In this document: positions 1 to 6,974 of the stretch, one piece after another
Position numbering within the stretch: position 1 is the first letter of the stretch
Layout of the letters: every line of letters starts with the position of its first letter
DNA from: Deltaproteobacteria bacterium
Lineage (GTDB): Bacteria > Desulfobacterota > Syntrophia > Syntrophales > UBA5619
Direction of reading: 5' to 3'
DNA length: 17,171 bases
Assembly: GCA_023487865.1 (NCBI GenBank)
Contig: JAMDBG010000186.1
Location: 1-17,171, forward strand
Position numbers and translations under genes: made by a program
The notes under the pieces: model-generated
What the model saw: only the letters and a program-made list of their open reading frames with translations
Databases searched by the model: none
Told to the model about the DNA's origin: nothing

Positions 1-221
1 TGAACAGTTCAGGATGTTGGATGTAGCGTTCTATTCGACTCAGGAATGCGTCTTTCGTGGGGGTACAGTTAAAGCCGTTTCTACCGTCTTCCACAATCTT
101 TCCGATCCCGAGCACACAGTCGCTGACCACCACCCCCATTCCGGAAGCCATAGCCTCAAGAATAGTATAGTTGCCGTTGCTGAAGTTTGCCGGCAGAATG
201 AGAATAAAACGACTTCGTTTG
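1..221 (-). pseudogene. Glycosyltransferase remnant (GT4-like C-terminal part)
   Basis: The minus strand encodes an open stretch with the C-terminal signature of a GT-B glycosyltransferase: a NYTILEAMASG motif (the E-x7-E-type nucleotide-sugar site region), then a VVVSDCVLGIG strand and a VEDGRNGF segment that continues past the window edge. No start codon precedes it. Upstream, its frame runs out of phase into the end of the next glycosyltransferase gene and meets a TAG within that gene. I read it as the 3' part of a gene that lost its 5' portion, probably by recombination in the polysaccharide locus. An intact gene split by a sequencing frameshift is less likely, because the neighbouring gene already has a complete C-terminus of its own. 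Confidence 0.6.
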
Positions 222-225
222 AGTT

Positions 226-1311
226 TTACGCATTGTCCAATATATTTTTTATGACATCTATATTGTAATCAACTCGATGACATAGTGCCGTTTTTCTAGC
301 ATTTTTTCTTAAATCTTCGATTCGCCAAATATTATCAATAAAAACATTAATCTTTTCAATTATACTAATTAAACTCCCGCTCTTATGAATAAATCCATTA
401 TAACCTTCCTCTACACGATCTAAAATACTACCTGCCATATCAGAACCAATAACTGGCAGCCCACATGCCATCGCTTCCAAAACCGAGTTTGGAAAAGGGT
501 CAAAATGGGATGTATGCAGGTACGCATGCCCAGAATTATAGAAAGCTGGAAGATCATCGATTTCTATCCAGCCTAAAAATTCCACGCGGTCTTGTAACTC
601 CAGTTTTTTAACCAATTCTTTTAATTTTATGAAATCAGGGCCAATGCCGGCGATTTTTAATTTAATGTTATGATTTGTTATTTTCTTAACAGCCATAATA
701 GCCAAATCATGACCTTTATGGCTGTTAACTAACCTTCCACTACTTAGAAAAACGATAGATTTTTCTTTATCTTTTTTTTCGTCAAAGCGGATATCAAAGT
801 GTTTTAAATCCGTAACAAATGGAAAATTAATAACTTTTTCTCTTTTTATCCCCATTTTTATAAAGTTATTAATCCCAGGTTTTCCTGTTGCCATGATTTT
901 ATCAACTTTTGTAAAGATAAATTCTATCCACAATTTTCTCAAAGTTCCTTTGATTATATTCCTTTTTAAATGAATCCGGGGTGTATCACTCCATATTGCG
1001 AATTTTTTTTTAAAGAATGCTAAAATTGTTATTGCTAAAAACATCGTCAGGTTATTCCAGCCTGAAATAATAAAGTATGTTTCTCTTGCAAAAATACACT
1101 TCCAAATAAATCTCCAATCTACCCCATATATTGTTTTAAGGGTTTCTAAGCGTATTGACCCATATAATGGTTGTCTTTTCCATGGGTGTGTTTCTAACCT
1201 TTTTTTAACATAATAAACGGTAAGGTCTATATCTTTAACTTTTGACAAAGAGCTAAAAAGAAAACTGTTATAATTAGTCTCATGCCAGGTTAACCAAATA
1301 AGTTTTTTCAT
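226..1311 (-). CDS. GT4-family glycosyltransferase
   Basis: This is a 361-residue GT-B fold glycosyltransferase, probably adding a sugar to a surface polysaccharide or O-antigen-like glycan on the cytoplasmic face of the inner membrane. The C-terminal domain shows the family pattern: VFLSSGRLVNSHKGHD (start of the Glycos_transf_1 domain), then EFLGWIEIDDLPAFYNSGHA, then FPNSVLEAMACGLPVIGSD with the conserved Glu. The ATG at 1311 is preferred. A longer frame begins only at a TTG at 1350 and would overlap the upstream gene, whereas 1311 starts 4 bp after that gene's stop. The DNA is visibly AT-rich, like the next gene upstream and unlike the rest of the window, which suggests acquisition. Donor and acceptor sugars cannot be read from the sequence. 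Confidence 0.85.
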   Translation of the reverse strand: MKKLIWLTWHETNYNSFLFSSLSKVKDIDLTVYYVKKRLETHPWKRQPLYGSIRLETLKTIYGVDWRFIWKCIFARETYFIISGWNNLTMFLAITILAFFKKKFAIWSDTPRIHLKRNIIKGTLRKLWIEFIFTKVDKIMATGKPGINNFIKMGIKREKVINFPFVTDLKHFDIRFDEKKDKEKSIVFLSSGRLVNSHKGHDLAIMAVKKITNHNIKLKIAGIGPDFIKLKELVKKLELQDRVEFLGWIEIDDLPAFYNSGHAYLHTSHFDPFPNSVLEAMACGLPVIGSDMAGSILDRVEEGYNGFIHKSGSLISIIEKINVFIDNIWRIEDLRKNARKTALCHRVDYNIDVIKNILDNA

Positions 1312-1315
1312 TATC

Positions 1316-2296
1316 TTAATTTCTATCAGATGAGCATCTATAAAGTTCAAGATATTTTAAAGCAATATTTTCTATTTTAAATCGTTTCAAATTTTTAACA
1401 CCTTTTTCTATAAGCATGTTTCTGTATTTTTCATCGGAAATAATCTTAAATATACCTTTTCTTATACTCATAGGATCATATGGATCTACGAAACAAGCCG
1501 CATTTCCTGCAATCTCCGGCATTGATGCCAAATTACTTGTTATCACTGGTCTACCAATAGCATTTGCCTCGACAATCGGCATTCCAAATCCTTCGTATGT
1601 TGATGCAAAATATACCAAGTCACTTTCAATATATTTATCAGCGACATCCTCGTATTTCAAATTATCATGGAATTCATGATCTATTTTCAATCTTTTTAGA
1701 TAGTTAGACAAATTTTCATTTTTTTTCCGGATAAATATTAGTTTGCATGGAAGTTCTTTTACCGCCTCAATAAGGCCTTCAACATTTTTATTCATACCCG
1801 ATCCAATTTGTAAAATTACTGGTCTATTTTTATTAAATATTTTTTTTGTAAAATGAAATTCTTCAGGATATGGGTTATAAATGACTTTAATCTTTTGGGG
1901 ATCTATTTTATAATTTTCTAAAAGCCGGTTTTTTGTAAAATTTGAAACCGCTACTATATACTTTGCCTTTTTTAAGGGAAATTTTAACCATAAGTATTTA
2001 TAGATCGTTTTTTTTAGCCCTTTTAGTGTCTTTTCATAATGCCCCAAGTCATGTATTGTGATTATAAGATTTTTTTTGACACCATATGCTAAAAAATTGA
2101 CGTCCCCAGTTATATGAAAGATATCAGCATCAATTTTTTTTACATCTAAAATACCTCTAATTTTATTGGAGTTAGCAGGATAGACATACTCAGTAATATC
2201 AATCATATTTTTAAGTTGATATCTGATTCGATTATATATCTCCTCAATACTAAATGCACCTTGTCGATTATCTCTATTTACAAAACATACTTTCAT
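1316..2296 (-). CDS. GT4-family glycosyltransferase
   Basis: This is a 326-residue GT-B glycosyltransferase. The N-terminal Rossmann half includes the DIFHITGDVNFLAY and LIITIHDLGHY strands. The C-terminal half has VILQIGSGMNKNVEGLIEAV and the conserved active-site region STYEGFGMPIVEANAIGRPV followed by ITSNLASMPEIAG. It is slightly shorter than typical members but complete. It starts at an ATG with only a weak purine stretch upstream, and its stop lies 4 bp before the next glycosyltransferase start, so the two are probably co-transcribed and translationally coupled. It is AT-rich, like its partner. The likely role is sequential sugar transfer in surface polysaccharide assembly; the specific linkage is unknown. 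Confidence 0.87.
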   Translation of the reverse strand: MKVCFVNRDNRQGAFSIEEIYNRIRYQLKNMIDITEYVYPANSNKIRGILDVKKIDADIFHITGDVNFLAYGVKKNLIITIHDLGHYEKTLKGLKKTIYKYLWLKFPLKKAKYIVAVSNFTKNRLLENYKIDPQKIKVIYNPYPEEFHFTKKIFNKNRPVILQIGSGMNKNVEGLIEAVKELPCKLIFIRKKNENLSNYLKRLKIDHEFHDNLKYEDVADKYIESDLVYFASTYEGFGMPIVEANAIGRPVITSNLASMPEIAGNAACFVDPYDPMSIRKGIFKIISDEKYRNMLIEKGVKNLKRFKIENIALKYLELYRCSSDRN

Positions 2297-2380
2297 ATAT
2301 CTTTTGTTACCCAGCGTAGTGTTTTGTTTTTATTTTTAATACCATTCCTTTAATAAAGCCCTATAATGAAGAGCCATCGA

Positions 2381-2459
2381 CTAAAAATGAAATCCGTTAC
2401 TCACAAACCACAAAATGGCATCATGGCAATCAAAGCTATTGTTGCTATGCCGCACATTT
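2381..2459 (-). pseudogene. Methyltransferase C-terminal remnant
   Basis: On the minus strand this stretch encodes CHDAILWFVSNGFHF and a stop. It closely matches PHDAILWFVSHGFECL near the C-terminus of the intact methyltransferase encoded at 2576-3361, and the DNA match is visible by eye (2403-2431 against 2667-2695). No start or other methyltransferase motif precedes it. It appears to be the tail of a second, mostly deleted methyltransferase paralogue. The intervening 2460-2575 holds no gene I can defend; it contains a small hairpin (CACATTT 2479-2485 with AAATGTG 2501-2507). Confidence 0.55.
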
Positions 2460-2575
2460 AGAAGTCATCACATGGAATCACATTTAACCGGGCAGGAGTA
2501 AAATGTGGCCTGAGTTTACCGGAGACAATCAAGCTAAGCGGAATTACCGCCCTTAAGAGTTCATTGTCCGACATT

Positions 2576-3361
2576 CTATAACCGTTTCCTAAAGACAAGG
2601 GCTCCGGTTCGCACCATGAATGCTTTTGCATGAAGCGGATGCGAAAGACATTCAAAGCCATGCGATACAAACCAGAGAATGGCATCATGGGGATCTATAT
2701 GATTACAGGCATCAGAATCAGATGTCCAGTACACCTCGTAGTTCGGTGTAAATTTCTTGTACTGGATTTCTGTATACTTTTTCCCGAAAATAAATCTGGA
2801 ATGACGCCAACTCCTTTTGAATAAAAAAAATAATCCACGCCAGATCATGCTGTCTCGGAGTGGAATAGACGCTTTGACAAGTTTTCCTTTCAGATCTAAA
2901 TCACTGTAAGGTCGAACAGCATAACCATCGGCTGCCCAAGGTCGGCATTGCCATGCCGGTGCAAACAGCACCACCCCCCCTGGTTTAAGAAGGCGTTTGA
3001 TCTCCAACAGTGCCTGCTGTAGATGCGGAATATGCTCAAAGACGGTTATGGTCCAAATGGCATCGAACATCTGGTCATCAAATGGGTAATTCTCGCTTTC
3101 TGCAACGCGGTAGGGCTTGTGGTAATATTGCGCAAGACTTTCGGCAATATCAGTTCCGAAATAATCTTCCACCATGTCCTGGAAAAAACCACCAGAAGAG
3201 CCGATTTCCAAACACTTCTTGTCCTTCAAAGCATACGCATCTATAAAAGTCTTAAGTTCCTGGTAGTGGCCGTGTTCCTCTGGGCGGATCTTCGTATAGT
3301 TTTGGGCGTACGTTTGGTCGCGTCTCTCATCGTAGAAAGATTTGTAATCGGTTTGATGCAT
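2576..3361 (-). CDS. Class I SAM-dependent methyltransferase
   Basis: This 261-residue protein is of the Methyltransf_11/ubiE-like type. Motif I is KCLEIGSSGGFF (about residues 48-59; glycine-rich SAM loop), the acidic strand region is FDAIWTITVFEHIP, and the post-III motif is LLKPGGVVLFAPAW. The rest is an aromatic-rich C-terminal extension ending in TGALVFRKRL. In this setting it probably methylates a sugar or an activated polysaccharide intermediate, but the substrate is not visible. It lies 26 bp downstream of wecB on the same strand, so co-transcription is likely. Its GC content is intermediate between the AT-rich glycosyltransferases and wecB. Confidence 0.85.
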   Translation of the reverse strand: MHQTDYKSFYDERRDQTYAQNYTKIRPEEHGHYQELKTFIDAYALKDKKCLEIGSSGGFFQDMVEDYFGTDIAESLAQYYHKPYRVAESENYPFDDQMFDAIWTITVFEHIPHLQQALLEIKRLLKPGGVVLFAPAWQCRPWAADGYAVRPYSDLDLKGKLVKASIPLRDSMIWRGLFFLFKRSWRHSRFIFGKKYTEIQYKKFTPNYEVYWTSDSDACNHIDPHDAILWFVSHGFECLSHPLHAKAFMVRTGALVFRKRL

Positions 3362-3387
3362 TTTTGTACCCTGTTGTCGGACAGTTT

Positions 3388-4644
3388 TTACTTTTTAACC
3401 AAGATGCGGACGATCCGCTCGGCGGTGTGGCCGTCCCAGATGGCGGGGCAGCTTCCATTGCGGCTCTTGCCGGCGAGGGCCCGCTCCGCCTCGGCGGCGA
3501 TCCGCTCCGGATCGTCATGGACCAAGACGTTGGTCCCCTCCGTGAGCGTGATCGGCCGTTCGGTTGTATCGCGCAGGGTGATACAGGGAACGTTGAGGAC
3601 CGTCGTTTCCTCCTGGATCCCCCCGGAATCGGTGAGGACGACCGCGGCGTGTGCCATGAGGTTGAGAAAATCGAGGTAACCCAGCGGCTCGAAGGCGTGG
3701 ATCTGGGGCTTGAGCTCCCCTCCCTCCTCCTTATCCTCTCCTTTCGCCAGCGGAGAGGGCAGGCGGTCGTCGCCGGCGTGGGTCATCAGGCCGTAGTAAT
3801 CCTCTGGGCAGAGCTCCGGCGCGGGATGGAAGATGAGAGCGTCCTCCATTCCGAAGGCCTCGATCTGCTTGCGCGTCCGGGGGTGTATCGGGAAAAGGAC
3901 GGGGAGGTGCGCGGCGATCTTGAGCAGGGCGCCGATTATCCGGCCGAACGAGACCCGGTCGTCGACGTTGGACGGCCGATGCAGGGTGACCAAGGCATAG
4001 GGGCGGACCCGCTTATCGCCCATGCGTTCGTCCGTCCGTACGAGGCCGAGCTGCGTCAAGATCGGTCTTTTCTTTGCGATTTCCAGATTGAACAGGAGGC
4101 TGTCCACCATAATGTCGCCAACCAGGAAGATCTTCTCTTTCGGGATGCCTTCGCGCAGGAGGTTCTCGTCGCCGTCGGGGGAGGGGGTGAACAGATAGTC
4201 GGCCAGGGCGTCGGTGAGGAGGCGGTTGATCTCTTCGGGCATCGTCCGGTCGAAGCTGCGGAGGCCGGCCTCCACATGGGCCACGGGGATGTGGAGCTTC
4301 ACCGCCGCTAGGGCGCAGGCCAGGGTGGAATTGACATCGCCAACGACGATGACGAGGTCCGGCTTTTCCCTGAGCAAGACCTTCTCGAACTCGATCAGCA
4401 CCCCGCCTGTCTGCTCGGCGTGGCTCCCGGAGCCGATCCCGAGATGGACATCCGGTGCGGGGATGGTGAGGTCCCTGAAAAAATCGTCGGACATGTTGGC
4501 GTCGTAGTGCTGGCCCGTATGGACGAGGAAAGGTTGGATACTACTCCCATTGACGCGGTTGTGTTCCTCGATCGCCCGGATCAGGGGGGCGATCTTCATG
4601 AAATTGGGCCGGGCAGCGGCCACAAGGATCCATTTGCGAGTCAT
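3388..4644 (-). CDS. wecB: UDP-N-acetylglucosamine 2-epimerase (non-hydrolysing)
   Basis: This enzyme interconverts UDP-GlcNAc and UDP-ManNAc in the cytoplasm, supplying ManNAc-derived sugars for surface polysaccharide. The family motifs are present in order: RPNFMKIAPL and HTGQHYDANMSD near the N-terminus, VVGDVNSTLA (Asp), HVEAGLRSFDRTMPEEINR (two Glu), LVTLHRPSNVD (His), then EPLGYLDFLNLM and VLTDSGGIQEE. At 418 residues it is roughly 40 longer than usual. The excess sits at about residues 275-313, where the DNA carries a GC-rich palindrome translated in frame (see separate entry). The ATG is at 4644, without a convincing Shine-Dalgarno; it lies inside an 11-bp tandem duplication next to a family-A repeat, so its native upstream region has probably been replaced. 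Confidence 0.93.
   Translation of the reverse strand: MTRKWILVAAARPNFMKIAPLIRAIEEHNRVNGSSIQPFLVHTGQHYDANMSDDFFRDLTIPAPDVHLGIGSGSHAEQTGGVLIEFEKVLLREKPDLVIVVGDVNSTLACALAAVKLHIPVAHVEAGLRSFDRTMPEEINRLLTDALADYLFTPSPDGDENLLREGIPKEKIFLVGDIMVDSLLFNLEIAKKRPILTQLGLVRTDERMGDKRVRPYALVTLHRPSNVDDRVSFGRIIGALLKIAAHLPVLFPIHPRTRKQIEAFGMEDALIFHPAPELCPEDYYGLMTHAGDDRLPSPLAKGEDKEEGGELKPQIHAFEPLGYLDFLNLMAHAAVVLTDSGGIQEETTVLNVPCITLRDTTERPITLTEGTNVLVHDDPERIAAEAERALAGKSRNGSCPAIWDGHTAERIVRILVKK
3735..3758. repeat. Palindromic element inserted in frame within wecB
   Basis: CCTCTCC (3735-3741) and GGAGAGG (3752-3758) form a perfect 7-bp stem with a 10-nt loop, inside a purine/pyrimidine-biased tract covering about 3715-3765. 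On the wecB strand it reads as LPSPLAKGEDKEEGG, a low-complexity peptide absent from ordinary WecB proteins. This is how dispersed GC-rich intergenic palindromes typically look when translated. It keeps the wecB frame open. Confidence 0.6.
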
Positions 4645-4663
4645 TTTGGGGGCATTTTGGGGG
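4642..4663. repeat. 11-bp tandem duplication at wecB start
   Basis: Two adjacent copies of CATTTTGGGGG (4642-4652 and 4653-4663). The first contains the wecB start codon on the minus strand; the second ends in the G5 run that begins family-A repeat copy A1. Confidence 0.8.
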
Positions 4664-4686
4664 TCAGGTCTTTAAAATTAGCGTTT
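4659..4686 (+). repeat. Family-A repeat, copy A1
   Basis: 28-bp element beginning GGGGGTCAGGTC and ending TTAGCGTTT. It separates wecB from the DUF4143 remnant, whose stop codon lies 15 bp beyond its AT-rich end. Same sequence and orientation as copies at 5262, 5842 and 6947. Confidence 0.9.
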
Positions 4687-4701
4687 CTTAGACTTCATGG
4701 T

Positions 4702-5189
4702 TTAAGCCATCACGATCGTTTTCAGTTTATCCAATGGCATGGCGGTCACATTTTTGCCTATGGGATATGTTTCACTACCCGGATAGATGATATAGCCCCG
4801 CGTACAGGATAAATCTTCATAAGCATTCCAAAATCCCTTCGATACTGAAGGGCTCAGGGTATATTTGATTTCCACGGCAACAGGCTGTCTGTTTTTATCC
4901 ATAAAGATAAAGTCTATTTCCGCGCCGGCATTGGTGCGGTAGAAGTAGTATTCGCTGTTTTCAGGAAGCAGCGCGACGATCTGCTCGATCACAAATCCTT
5001 CCCAGGAAGAGCCGATAGAAGGATGTCCTGTCAAATCGTCAAATGTCCTGATACGCAACAGGGCATGGTTCAAACCGGAATCACGGATAAAAATCTTCGG
5101 CGATTTGATGAGCCTCTTCTTTGAATTCCCACAACAGGATAGGTTTTTAAAGAATTGAGGATGGTTTGCTGAATAAAACGCTTAATCAT
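4702..5189 (-). pseudogene. Decayed AAA-type ATPase with DUF4143 domain
   Basis: Two pieces of one family are joined out of frame. From the ATG at 5189 the minus strand encodes MIKRFIQQTILNSLKTYPVV, the usual N-terminus of ATPases with a DUF4143 tail. At about 5125 coding switches to another frame with KKRLIKSPKIFIRDSGLNHA, running on through GSSWEGFVIEQI, YYFYRTNAGAEIDFIF and VAVEIKY to the TAA at 4702. The whole ATPase core (Walker A and B) and the middle of the protein are missing, so an internal deletion has left about 20 N-terminal and 140 C-terminal residues. A later ATG at 5073 could start a 123-residue fragment, but a function is unlikely. It occupies the first unit of the family-A array, between copies A1 and A2. 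Confidence 0.8.
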
Positions 5190-5195
5190 GCTTGT

Positions 5196-5224
5196 ATTTT
5201 AAAATATAGACTTTCTATTTGCAA
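5196..5224 (-). promoter_or_regulatory. Sigma70-like promoter for the DUF4143 remnant
   Basis: Minus strand: TTGCAA (5219-5224), a 17-bp spacer and TAAAAT (5196-5201). Only 6 nt separate the -10 box from the ATG at 5189, so transcription would start about at the start codon, giving a leaderless or nearly leaderless message. Confidence 0.4.
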
Positions 5225-5261
5225 GGATAAATGGCTGCATGATGGGGCTGGAAAGTGGAAA

Positions 5262-5289
5262 GGGGGTCAGGTCTTTAAAATTAGCGTTT
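5262..5289 (+). repeat. Family-A repeat, copy A2
   Basis: Starts GGGGGTCAGGTC, ends TTAGCGTTT, with no difference from A1 across the 28 bp. It lies 11 bp downstream of the hicA-like stop codon (5301) and on the upstream side of the DUF4143 promoter. Confidence 0.9.
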
Positions 5290-5300
5290 ATGTGGGTGAA

Positions 5301-5494
5301 TTAAAATTGTTTCGGCAGGCCGGCCTGTTTGAGAACGCCATTGGCGGTGTGACGCGATCTGATTTTCCCATCTACGGGAAAGCGGATCTTCGTGAAGGGG
5401 CTGTACCAGATTTTGTGATCTCCTTTACCTTGCCGTTCAAGATGGCAACCATTTTCGGAAAGGATTTTTTAACGATCGGGGCGTAGTCAGCCAT
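5301..5494 (-). pseudogene. hicA: HicA-family mRNA interferase toxin, frameshifted
   Basis: From the ATG at 5494 the minus strand reads MADYAPIVKKS, then the frame is lost at a run of six A (5466-5471). One base later the -1 frame continues SENGCHLERQGKGDHKIWYS, and then SRHTANGVLKQAGLPKQF to the TAA at 5301. That is the typical small HicA (YcfA-like) toxin: a double-stranded-RNA-binding-like fold with the catalytic His in GDHKIW and a SRHTAN...AGL tail. One extra A would restore a complete protein of about 64 residues. Its start overlaps the antitoxin stop by 8 bp. The frameshift may be real inactivation, a homopolymer sequencing error, or slippage on the A run. Confidence 0.82.
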
Positions 5495-5741
5495 TTCGGG
5501 ATGGGGTCTTTATGATTTCCTGCCATTTTCCGAGTAGGTGAATGGGAATATCGATCTCGCCTGGCTCGTTGAGCAAGCCATTTGCCTGGAGCAATTCAGG
5601 AATTACAATCTTCAGCTTTTGCATGAGAAGTTCCATCGTGTCCGCTTCCGTGATCAGCCCCGGAACATCGTCGCTGGAGGCAACCCAGACCTTAGCTTCC
5701 TCATCCCAAAACGCTTCCACGTTGATATCTTTGCTTAGCAT
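5487..5741 (-). CDS. hicB: HicB/DUF1902-like antitoxin
   Basis: This 84-residue protein matches the DUF1902 type of HicB-like antitoxin: VEAFWDEEAKVWVASSDDVP followed by GLITEADTMELLMQKLKIVI and PELLQANGLL. In this family the partial RNase-H-like fold binds and neutralises the partner HicA toxin, and the pair usually represses its own promoter. The order here is antitoxin then toxin, with the stop overlapping the toxin start by 8 bp, implying translational coupling. The ATG at 5741 is preceded by GGTGA at a plausible distance. With the toxin frameshifted, the antitoxin may be all that remains functional. No separate helix-turn-helix domain is visible. Confidence 0.85.
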   Translation of the reverse strand: MLSKDINVEAFWDEEAKVWVASSDDVPGLITEADTMELLMQKLKIVIPELLQANGLLNEPGEIDIPIHLLGKWQEIIKTPSRNG

Positions 5742-5793
5742 GATTTCACCATTCTGTTTCCTGGAAATTAAGTTTTTTCAACGGTTAAACTAC

Positions 5794-5822
5794 TTCTAAC
5801 ATAGCTTGGCTGCCGACGTCAA
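5794..5822 (-). promoter_or_regulatory. Possible promoter of hicBA
   Basis: Minus strand TTGACG (5817-5822), 17-bp spacer, TTAGAA (5794-5799), about 50 bp upstream of the antitoxin start. The -35 box is good and the -10 box is poor. Confidence 0.25.
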
Positions 5823-5841
5823 GGCACTGTCAGCAAGTCAT

Positions 5842-5867
5842 GGGTCAGGTCTTTAAAATTTGCGTTT
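5842..5867 (+). repeat. Family-A repeat, copy A3 (diverged)
   Basis: Starts GGGTCAGGTC and ends TTTGCGTTT, so it lacks two leading G and has one A-to-T change from the other copies. On the minus strand it supplies the last codons and the TAA (5853-5855) of the DUF7309/DUF6930-like gene. The substitution destroys the first TAA of the repeat, and the gene ends at the second, in-phase TAA. Confidence 0.85.
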
Positions 5868-6926
5868 CATTGTCTCGATGAGACTGTCGTAGGCCGTCTC
5901 GAAAGCGGGCAGATCCCTCACCTGTCTCAGTTGGATGCCCAGTGCCTTCGCGATGGGGGCTGCCAGCGCCGCCATGTGTTCGTGGTTGACCAGGAGGCGT
6001 CGCGGCCATTGAGGCGCCTCGCCCAGGCAGGAAAGGAGTTTGTCCCTGAACACGGGCAGATGCCGGTCCGGTGCCTCAAGATGGACGGTGAGGACGAAAC
6101 CGCTCTCGGCATCGGCGATCAACAGAAGGCGCAGCAGGTAGGGGCGCTGATCGGGATGCTCCTGAACGGACATGGGGGTGTAGGCATAGCCGATCTCCCA
6201 ATCGCCGGTGTGCTGCTTCGGCTGACGCCGGAGGCGCTCCATGCCGACCTCATTGACAGGGACTTGCGGTTTGGCCTTACGCGGCAGTCGAGGGGCGGGC
6301 AGCGTCTCATCATGCCATTCCACGTGGCCGCTGGAAGAGGTGCGGGGGAGGCGCACCAGAAAGCGGCCGGCAGTCGGATCGGCAAGAAAATCCGGATCGA
6401 TGTCGAAACGGGGTAGGACCTCGACGGCCTGTTCCAGGCAAGCGGCCATGGCACGTGCTTGGGTGGCCGACAGGAACCAGGGGAAATAACCCGGAAGGAT
6501 ATGACGGAAGAGGGGCCAGGCCTTGGAGCCCCGGTATTTACGCCCCAGGGTTTCGATAACGGTCCGGTCCTGGGGCGCGAGGTCAGCGCGATTCTCGAAG
6601 GATGCCATCAGGCCCCTTTGATATTCCGCCGCCATGGAGCCTTCCTCGATTTCGCCCGACAGGAGCTTCAGATAGCCGTCCAACCCTTCGGGCCCTTCGT
6701 AGGCGACCAAGGCAAAGACCTCGCCCAGGGCCCCCAGGACGACGCAATAGTAGATCTCGCCCGTCTCCGGGCATTTGACGCCGAAGGTGCAGTCGTCGTC
6801 AGTCCACTCCCAGGGCGCCAGTCGCCGGAAGGCATCGGCAGCGTCGTAAAGACGCTGCCAGTCTGCCGTGGAAGGATCATCTTGCCGGGAGGGAATCTTG
6901 GTGGTTTGGGTCATGGTTTCTTTCAT
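5853..6926 (-). CDS. DUF7309/DUF6930-like protein of unknown function
   Basis: This 357-residue soluble protein has no signal peptide or membrane segment. The N-terminal region (about residues 20-150) reads WQRLYDAADAFRRLAPWEW, then FGVKCPETGEIYYCVVLGAL and GEVFALVAYEGPEGLDGY, which resembles what I recall as DUF7309. The C-terminal region (about 250-350; LLLIADAESGFVLTVHLE, then WPRRLLVNHEHMAALAAPIA) resembles DUF6930. These labels are from memory, and no activity is assigned to either. Its GC-rich codon use matches the backbone. An AAGGA-type Shine-Dalgarno precedes the ATG at 6926. The gene starts 39 bp after the RAYT stop and may be read through from it. Its stop codon lies inside repeat A3. 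Confidence 0.75.
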   Translation of the reverse strand: MKETMTQTTKIPSRQDDPSTADWQRLYDAADAFRRLAPWEWTDDDCTFGVKCPETGEIYYCVVLGALGEVFALVAYEGPEGLDGYLKLLSGEIEEGSMAAEYQRGLMASFENRADLAPQDRTVIETLGRKYRGSKAWPLFRHILPGYFPWFLSATQARAMAACLEQAVEVLPRFDIDPDFLADPTAGRFLVRLPRTSSSGHVEWHDETLPAPRLPRKAKPQVPVNEVGMERLRRQPKQHTGDWEIGYAYTPMSVQEHPDQRPYLLRLLLIADAESGFVLTVHLEAPDRHLPVFRDKLLSCLGEAPQWPRRLLVNHEHMAALAAPIAKALGIQLRQVRDLPAFETAYDSLIETMKRKF

Positions 6927-6946
6927 CTTTCCTTGGAATCAGTCTC

Positions 6947-6974
6947 GGGGGTCAGGTCTTTAAAATTAGCGTTT
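6947..6974 (+). repeat. Family-A repeat, copy A4
   Basis: Left end of RAYT element A; starts GGGGGTCAGGTC and ends TTAGCGTTT. On the minus strand its TAA (6966-6968) is the stop codon of the transposase. Confidence 0.9.

Noticed and set aside
226..1350. Longer start of the glycosyltransferase at a TTG (1350)
   Set aside because: It would overlap the upstream gene by 35 bp, while an ATG 4 bp after that gene's stop begins the expected MKKLIW-type N-terminus.
5166..5486. A 106-codon plus-strand open frame
   Set aside because: It is antisense to the hicA-like remnant and runs through repeat A2; the minus strand carries the recognisable protein.
6952..6968. The TAAAAT inside family-A repeats as an outward promoter
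   Set aside because: No -35-like hexamer lies at a suitable distance in any copy; the match is expected in an AT-rich core.
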